Below are positions 59,443-64,000 of a stretch of 64,000 nucleotides of DNA, one piece after another; position 1 is the first letter of the stretch, and every line of letters begins with the position of its first letter. The notes under the pieces were generated by a model. That model was given only the letters and a program-made list of their open reading frames with translations, searched no databases and was not told the DNA's origin. Made by a program: the position numbers and the translations under genes. Source of the stretch: an uncultured Actinomycetes bacterium (lineage in GTDB: Bacteria; Actinomycetota; Actinomycetes; Nanopelagicales; Nanopelagicaceae); assembly GCA_903850565.1 (NCBI GenBank), contig CAINLV010000051.1:16648-80647 (forward strand), given 5' to 3'.

Positions 59443-60501
59443 ATGACATCAGATAGTTCAATAGCTTCGGCGGCTCCGCTCAACTTAACAATTGTTGGCT
59501 TAGGACGCATGGGCGCAAATATTGCTCGGAGAATTCAACGCCAGTCACAACCACAACACCAGATCGATATCAACGTCTTTGACCTCTCCGCCGAAACGGT
59601 TGCCAAAGTTGCTGCCGAAGGTTTTCAAGGATTATCTTCGTTATCTGATCTCTCTAAATTCAATGATGTCGCTAACCCGCAAATCGTTTGGGTTATGGTG
59701 CCTGCTGAAGTTACGGCGGCAACTATTAAAGAGATTGCTCAATATTTGGATACTGGTGCCACGATCATTGATGGTGGAAATACTTTCTATCGTGAAGATA
59801 TTGCTAATTCTGCCTGGCTTGCAACCAAGGGAATCAACTTTGTCGATGTCGGAACCAGCGGCGGTGTCTACGGGTTAGAGCGTGGTTATAGTTTGATGAT
59901 CGGTGGGGAAGTCGCCGTTGTAGAGCGGCTGAAGCCGATTTTTATAGCAATGGCACCCGGTGTTGATTCAGCCGAGCGCACTCCAGGAAAAACTGGTACA
60001 GCCGCGGATTCAGAGAACGGTTTTTATCATTGCGGTCCCGCAGGTGCTGGCCACTTCGTAAAAATGGTTCACAATGGAATTGAATATGGTGCGATGGCCG
60101 CTTATGCCGAAGGTTTGAATCTTCTCAATGCCGCTGGTGAGGGAATTAAGCACCCCACTGCCGTTGAGGGAATTTCGGAGACCAAATATGACCTCAATCT
60201 TGCCGAAATTTCTGAAGTGTGGCGTCGTGGATCGGTCGTAGCATCCTGGCTTTTGGATCTCACTGCACAGGCTTACGCCGAAGACCCAGACCTTGCTGGT
60301 TACACCGGAGCAGTTGCAGATTCTGGTGAAGGACGGTGGACCGTTCAAACTGCCATAGATGCCGGAGTTCCTGCCAATGTTTTGAGCGCGTCCTTGATGG
60401 GTCGCTTCTCATCCCGCGGGAATGATTTATACGCAAATAAGGTTCTATCTGCCATGCGAAAGAAATTTGGCGGTCACTCGGAAGCTGCCAAAAAGAATTA
60501 G
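59443..60501 (+). CDS. gnd: 6-phosphogluconate dehydrogenase (decarboxylating), short type
   Basis: Makes ribulose 5-phosphate and reduced cofactor. 352 residues, the short YqeC/Gnd type rather than the ~470-residue form. The Rossmann site GLGRMGAN is near residue 20, followed by VMVPAEVTAAT, IDGGNTFYREDI, FVDVGTSGGVYGLERGY, and the substrate and catalytic region GPAGAGHFVKMVHNGIEYG. Often NAD-preferring, which is an inference from the type. Lies between pgl and zwf. Confidence 0.93.
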   Translation: MTSDSSIASAAPLNLTIVGLGRMGANIARRIQRQSQPQHQIDINVFDLSAETVAKVAAEGFQGLSSLSDLSKFNDVANPQIVWVMVPAEVTAATIKEIAQYLDTGATIIDGGNTFYREDIANSAWLATKGINFVDVGTSGGVYGLERGYSLMIGGEVAVVERLKPIFIAMAPGVDSAERTPGKTGTAADSENGFYHCGPAGAGHFVKMVHNGIEYGAMAAYAEGLNLLNAAGEGIKHPTAVEGISETKYDLNLAEISEVWRRGSVVASWLLDLTAQAYAEDPDLAGYTGAVADSGEGRWTVQTAIDAGVPANVLSASLMGRFSSRGNDLYANKVLSAMRKKFGGHSEAAKKN

Positions 60502-60534
60502 TTCTCCCAAATGAGAAATGAGTAGCTTGTAAAA

Positions 60535-61920
60535 ATGATGAAACGAACAGGCGAAGTACAGGAGGCCGACGTTCTAGTTCTCTTTGGAGCAACTGGTGAT
60601 TTAGCCAAGAAGAAGCTTTTCCCGGCTCTGTACAGCATGGCGCTAAAGGGCGCTCTCAATGTTGAAGTAGTTGGAGTGGCATCTACTAAGTGGGATCACG
60701 AACAATTTGTTACCAACGCTTTCGATGCAATTCGCCACAATGTGGATTATGTAGACGAAGCAATTCTGGCTGATTTGGATGCCAAACTTTCGCTGGTGGT
60801 CGGTAATTACGAAGACCCTAAGGTTTATCAAGATTTAGCTTTGGCCCTTGAAGGGAAAAATACGCCGGTAATTTACTTGGCAATTCCTCCTTCGCTTTTT
60901 GAGCAGGTCACTCAAGGGTTAGCAACAGTAGGACTAACCGAACGCGCTCGACTGGTGGTTGAGAAGCCATTTGGTCGAGATTTGGAATCGGCCGAATTAT
61001 TGCAAGAGGCGCTAGAAAGAGTTTTGCCAGAGGATCGAATCTTCCGCATTGATCACTACTTAGGCAAGGAATCTGTCGAGGACATTCTCATCTTCCGTTT
61101 TGCTAATTCCATTTGGGAACCGCTCTGGAACCGCAGATATATCAACAGCATTCAAATCACGATGGCGGAGAATTTTGGAATCGAAGGCCGAGGCGCTTTT
61201 TACGATGGCGTTGGTGCGATTCGAGATGTGCTGCAAAATCACTTGCTTCAAGTCTTGGCGCTCATCGCCATGGAACCGCCTTCAGATTTTTCTTCGCAGT
61301 TTATGGAAGATGAAAAGATCAAAGTCTTTAGAGCCATTGATCCATTGAAAACTGATGAGATTGTGCGCGGTCAATATGTGGGTTACTTGGACGAAAAAGG
61401 CGTTGCGCCAACTTCGCACACCGAAACATTTGCAGCAGCACTTCTTTATGTAGATAACTGGCGCTGGGCTGGAGTTCCGTTCTATTTGCGAACTGGCAAG
61501 TACTTAGCCGAAACCACACTTGAAGTTGTGGTGGAATTTAAGCACCCACCAAGAATGCTCTTTGCCGAGACCCAAGAAGCTTCGCCCAATATTCTGCGCT
61601 TTCGCTTAGGTAAAAATGATGGCGTAGATATTGAACTTTTAGCCAAGGCTCCCGGAGATAATTTGGCCACCGTTCCAGTTCAACTTAATGTTGAATTCAG
61701 CGCTGCACTGGGGGATCGACAAGAAGCATATGAACGGCTACTTCGAGCGGCGTTATTGGGAGACCACCTGCGCTTCACCAGAATTGATTCCGTCTTAGAA
61801 AGTTGGCGAATCTTGAAGGATGTTATTCATGATGAACCAGCTGTTTATCCATATTTCAAAGGTACTTGGGGACCGGAGAAAGTCGATGACCTTATTCCTG
61901 CCGGCTGGATTGATCTCTAA
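60535..61920 (+). CDS. zwf: Glucose-6-phosphate 1-dehydrogenase
   Basis: Entry enzyme of the oxidative pentose phosphate pathway. The 461-residue protein has the nucleotide site [16 protein letters not shown], the catalytic [11 protein letters not shown], and the C-terminal [14 protein letters not shown]. Start ATG 60535 or the next ATG at 60538. Third gene of pgl-gnd-zwf. No opcA activator gene is seen after it; instead the convergent unknown gene overlaps by four bases. Confidence 0.95.
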   Translation: MMKRTGEVQEADVLVLFGATGDLAKKKLFPALYSMALKGALNVEVVGVASTKWDHEQFVTNAFDAIRHNVDYVDEAILADLDAKLSLVVGNYEDPKVYQDLALALEGKNTPVIYLAIPPSLFEQVTQGLATVGLTERARLVVEKPFGRDLESAELLQEALERVLPEDRIFRIDHYLGKESVEDILIFRFANSIWEPLWNRRYINSIQITMAENFGIEGRGAFYDGVGAIRDVLQNHLLQVLALIAMEPPSDFSSQFMEDEKIKVFRAIDPLKTDEIVRGQYVGYLDEKGVAPTSHTETFAAALLYVDNWRWAGVPFYLRTGKYLAETTLEVVVEFKHPPRMLFAETQEASPNILRFRLGKNDGVDIELLAKAPGDNLATVPVQLNVEFSAALGDRQEAYERLLRAALLGDHLRFTRIDSVLESWRILKDVIHDEPAVYPYFKGTWGPEKVDDLIPAGWIDL

Positions 61921-62417
61921 ATTTCGACCCTATAAGTAACACTCGCATAGACCAGACCATCTATCGCAAGTAATTGAATTGCCTCTTTAGTGCGATCGAT
62001 TCGTTCCAATGCGGCAACGATTTCCGGATGGATTTTTGCGGCGCTGCGGGAAACTGCATCTACTTCCCCGAAGAGAATAGTTGCCATTTGTGAGCCAACC
62101 AGTTCTTTTCCGGCATAGCCACGTTCAGGTGCATTATCTGGAAGGAGCGCTTTGTCGAATCTGTCGACATTCATAAGTCCAAAATCCGAGTTTGCCAATC
62201 GCGTGACAATTGTTGATATTTCCGTAGTAGAGATTTCGGCCGTGGCACCGGAGAATTGCGTGGAGAGAACCCCGGCACCGGTCAATGGATCGGAGACCAA
62301 AACTATTTCATAGGCAATAGTTCGAATTATTTCTGGTGGCGGTGTCGGATTCGAAGGTGGTGTCCGTGCTTCTTGACTTTTCTTGCCACGAGAAAAGAGT
62401 GAAGCGAAGATCCCCAT
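61917..62417 (-). CDS. Hypothetical protein downstream of hisN
   Basis: 166 residues starting [15 protein letters not shown], with a basic N-terminus, a short Pro-rich linker (residues ~20-30) and an alpha/beta body ([25 protein letters not shown]). No signal peptide or known motif. Its ATG follows the hisN stop directly, so it is translated with hisN. It overlaps zwf by four bases at the 3' ends. Confidence 0.6.
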   Translation of the reverse strand: MGIFASLFSRGKKSQEARTPPSNPTPPPEIIRTIAYEIVLVSDPLTGAGVLSTQFSGATAEISTTEISTIVTRLANSDFGLMNVDRFDKALLPDNAPERGYAGKELVGSQMATILFGEVDAVSRSAAKIHPEIVAALERIDRTKEAIQLLAIDGLVYASVTYRVEI

Positions 62418-63218
62418 TTATTTGATAACGTTCAAGAATTCTTGATGAAGCAAACCATTGCTGGAAATTGCACTGGCTCCATGCGGACCTGCCACGCCAG
62501 CGATGTTGGTAAAGGTTCCACCCGCTTCGCGAACCACAATATCCAGCGCTGCCATATCCCATAAAGCAAGCGAAGGTTCTACCGCTAAATCTACGGCGCC
62601 TTCGGCAACTAACATGTGCGACCAGAAATCGCCCATTCCACGCGTTCGCCAGACGTGATTTTGCAATTCAATGAATGCTTCTCTTTTATCGCCCCAACCT
62701 TCAAGATCTGAATATGCGATCGATGCATCGCCTAAGGCTTTCACGGAAGAGACATGAATTCGTTTTTCGGCTCCTCGGTTGAGCGAAACAAAGGCGCCAT
62801 GACCTAAGGCCGCATGCCAGCGTCGAAAGAGCGCCGGAGAACTAACTACTCCTAAGACGATTTCGCCATCTGGGTTGGCCAAGCCAATCAAGGTGGCCCA
62901 TGTGGGAACCCCTCGAAGAAAGTTTTTGGTACCGTCAATTGGATCTATAACCCAAAAGTATTTATCTCCGGAGAGGTCGGGCGAGCCAAATTCCTCGCCG
63001 ACAATTACATCATCTGGGCGTTCGGCGGCAATCGCATTTCGAATAGCTACTTCCGTTGCCTTATCCGCATCAGTGACCGGTGTGGCATCTGGTTTTGTTT
63101 CAATGACTAGATCCAACGCTTGGTAACGATCCATAGTCAATGAATCGGCCAGGTCAGCTAATCGATGTGCAAACGCAAGATCGGCCACTAAGTCACGGGA
63201 GTGGGAAGAGGTATTCAC
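62418..63218 (-). CDS. hisN: Histidinol-phosphatase (inositol monophosphatase family)
   Basis: Dephosphorylates L-histidinol phosphate in histidine biosynthesis, the actinobacterial HisN type. The 266-residue protein has KPDATPVTDADKATE, IVGEEFG, the metal site VIDPIDGTKNFLRG, ALWDMAALDIVVREAGG and GPHGASAISSNGLLH. GVPTWATLIGL and RGMGDFWSH are as in HisN rather than SuhB. GTG start at 63218. It follows rsgA by 32 bases on the same strand. Confidence 0.9.
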   Translation of the reverse strand: MNTSSHSRDLVADLAFAHRLADLADSLTMDRYQALDLVIETKPDATPVTDADKATEVAIRNAIAAERPDDVIVGEEFGSPDLSGDKYFWVIDPIDGTKNFLRGVPTWATLIGLANPDGEIVLGVVSSPALFRRWHAALGHGAFVSLNRGAEKRIHVSSVKALGDASIAYSDLEGWGDKREAFIELQNHVWRTRGMGDFWSHMLVAEGAVDLAVEPSLALWDMAALDIVVREAGGTFTNIAGVAGPHGASAISSNGLLHQEFLNVIK

Positions 63219-63250
63219 ATCTGAAGTTTATTGCACCTTGGTAACGATTT

Positions 63251-64000
63251 TTACTGCGAAACTAGTAGACCACGAAGACTTTCCAATCTAGAACGGCTCC
63301 GTTCATCAAAACCTTCCCAGGTGTTTAATGCGCAACCATCTTCATTATGGGAACAGTTCTTAGGGCAATTTTCCATGACTGGACCGAACTCCGGGAATGA
63401 ACCAATTACTCGGGCCAGGTCTATATGAGCTACACCAAAAGAACGAACGCCAGGGGTGTCAATAATCCAACCAACATTTAAGGCTTCGCCCGTACTTTTC
63501 GGTATTTCTTCTTTGACTGAGATATCCAATCGAAGCGCCACTGCGCTGGATGAAGTGTGGCGGCCTCTGCCAGTGACGTCATTGACATGGCCAGTCATTC
63601 GATCCGCGCTCTCCACTAACGCGTTTACCAAAGTGGATTTGCCCACGCCGGAATGCCCAAGTAGAACCGTCGTTTTATTTTTTAATATATTTCGAAGGCT
63701 TTGAAGATCGGCGCCTTTTTGGGTTTCAAAAATATCGATCTCTAAATCTTGGTAGACCTTCAAGAACTCTTTGCCATCGGCAAGATCTCGTTTCGTCAAA
63801 ATAATTATTGGCTTAATGCCTTGATCAAAGGCGACTACTAGCGCTCGATCGACAAAACCATGTCGCGGCTCGGGATTGGCCGCGGCAATAACAATGGCCA
63901 TTTGGTCAATATTTGCAACGATCATTCGTTCTTCACCGGGATTGTCATCGATCGTTCTGGTCAATGCATTTTTGCGAGGCAGCACCGTGACGATTCTGGC
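63251..64000 (-). CDS. rsgA: Ribosome small-subunit-dependent GTPase A (partial)
   Basis: Circularly permuted GTPase that helps mature the 30S subunit. G4 (LTKRDLAD) precedes G1 (GHSGVGKST) and G3 (DTPGVRSF), as expected for the family. The C-terminal zinc site is NCPKNCSHNEDGC. The N-terminal OB-fold extends past the window edge; the frame is open through base 64000 (ARIVTVLPRKNAL), so the real start is outside. In the same direction as hisN. Confidence 0.94.
   Translation of the reverse strand, partial: ARIVTVLPRKNALTRTIDDNPGEERMIVANIDQMAIVIAAANPEPRHGFVDRALVVAFDQGIKPIIILTKRDLADGKEFLKVYQDLEIDIFETQKGADLQSLRNILKNKTTVLLGHSGVGKSTLVNALVESADRMTGHVNDVTGRGRHTSSSAVALRLDISVKEEIPKSTGEALNVGWIIDTPGVRSFGVAHIDLARVIGSFPEFGPVMENCPKNCSHNEDGCALNTWEGFDERSRSRLESLRGLLVSQ

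Overview
The window looks like chromosomal DNA of an actinobacterium with a small, gene-dense genome and moderate GC (judged by eye in the 40s, not counted). The lineage call rests on whiB7 with its attenuated leader, an AdnAB-type helicase-nuclease pair, NudC, UvrD2, a UPF0182 membrane protein, a DUF2342 metalloprotease, DUF5679 and DUF6542 proteins and an actinobacterial-style histidinol phosphatase. The order adnA-adnB-nudC-uvrD2-whiB7, and later UbiB kinase / ThiF-like / DUF2342 protease / Lon-like protease / UPF0182, matches from memory the Mycobacterium tuberculosis block around Rv3193c-Rv3202c. Freshwater Nanopelagicales (acI-like) would fit, but this is inference.

Layout. 1-9.3 kb: class I fumarase (cut by the window edge), xseB, xseA, ispH, a DUF6542 protein, rmuC, ychF and a large secreted pullulanase. 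9.4-22.2 kb: typA, adnA, adnB, an EEP-family phosphohydrolase, nudC, uvrD2, then whiB7 behind a leader with a small ORF, an antiterminator and an intrinsic terminator. 22.2-35.8 kb is a less conserved stretch inserted between whiB7 and the UbiB gene: a CPBP protease / zinc ribbon / TPR / small CTCGW protein cluster, a VOC protein, a beta-alanine-type aminotransferase with methylmalonate-semialdehyde dehydrogenase, a histone-deacetylase-like amidohydrolase, sbcC-sbcD, a DEDDh exonuclease and a NERD-domain helicase. 35.8-45.3 kb resumes the conserved block and holds a candidate structured RNA.

At 45.36 kb lies an initiator tRNA gene. Immediately after it begins an island of about 9 kb with a tyrosine integrase, an overlapping HTH gene, several genes I cannot name, a J-domain membrane protein, a KTSC protein and a frame-broken HNH gene. 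It ends at a decayed copy of the tRNA 3' half, followed by what was probably the original tRNA terminator (54.47 kb).

Beyond the island: a VWA protein, a secreted metzincin-like protein, a VKOR thiol oxidoreductase, the oxidative pentose phosphate genes pgl-gnd-zwf, an unknown protein, hisN and rsgA (cut by the window edge).

The two best-supported unusual items are the whiB7 attenuator, where a 9-base segment inside the leader ORF is perfectly complementary to the terminator 5' arm, and the tRNA-bounded island. I found no CRISPR array, no recognised transposase and no complete known defence system.
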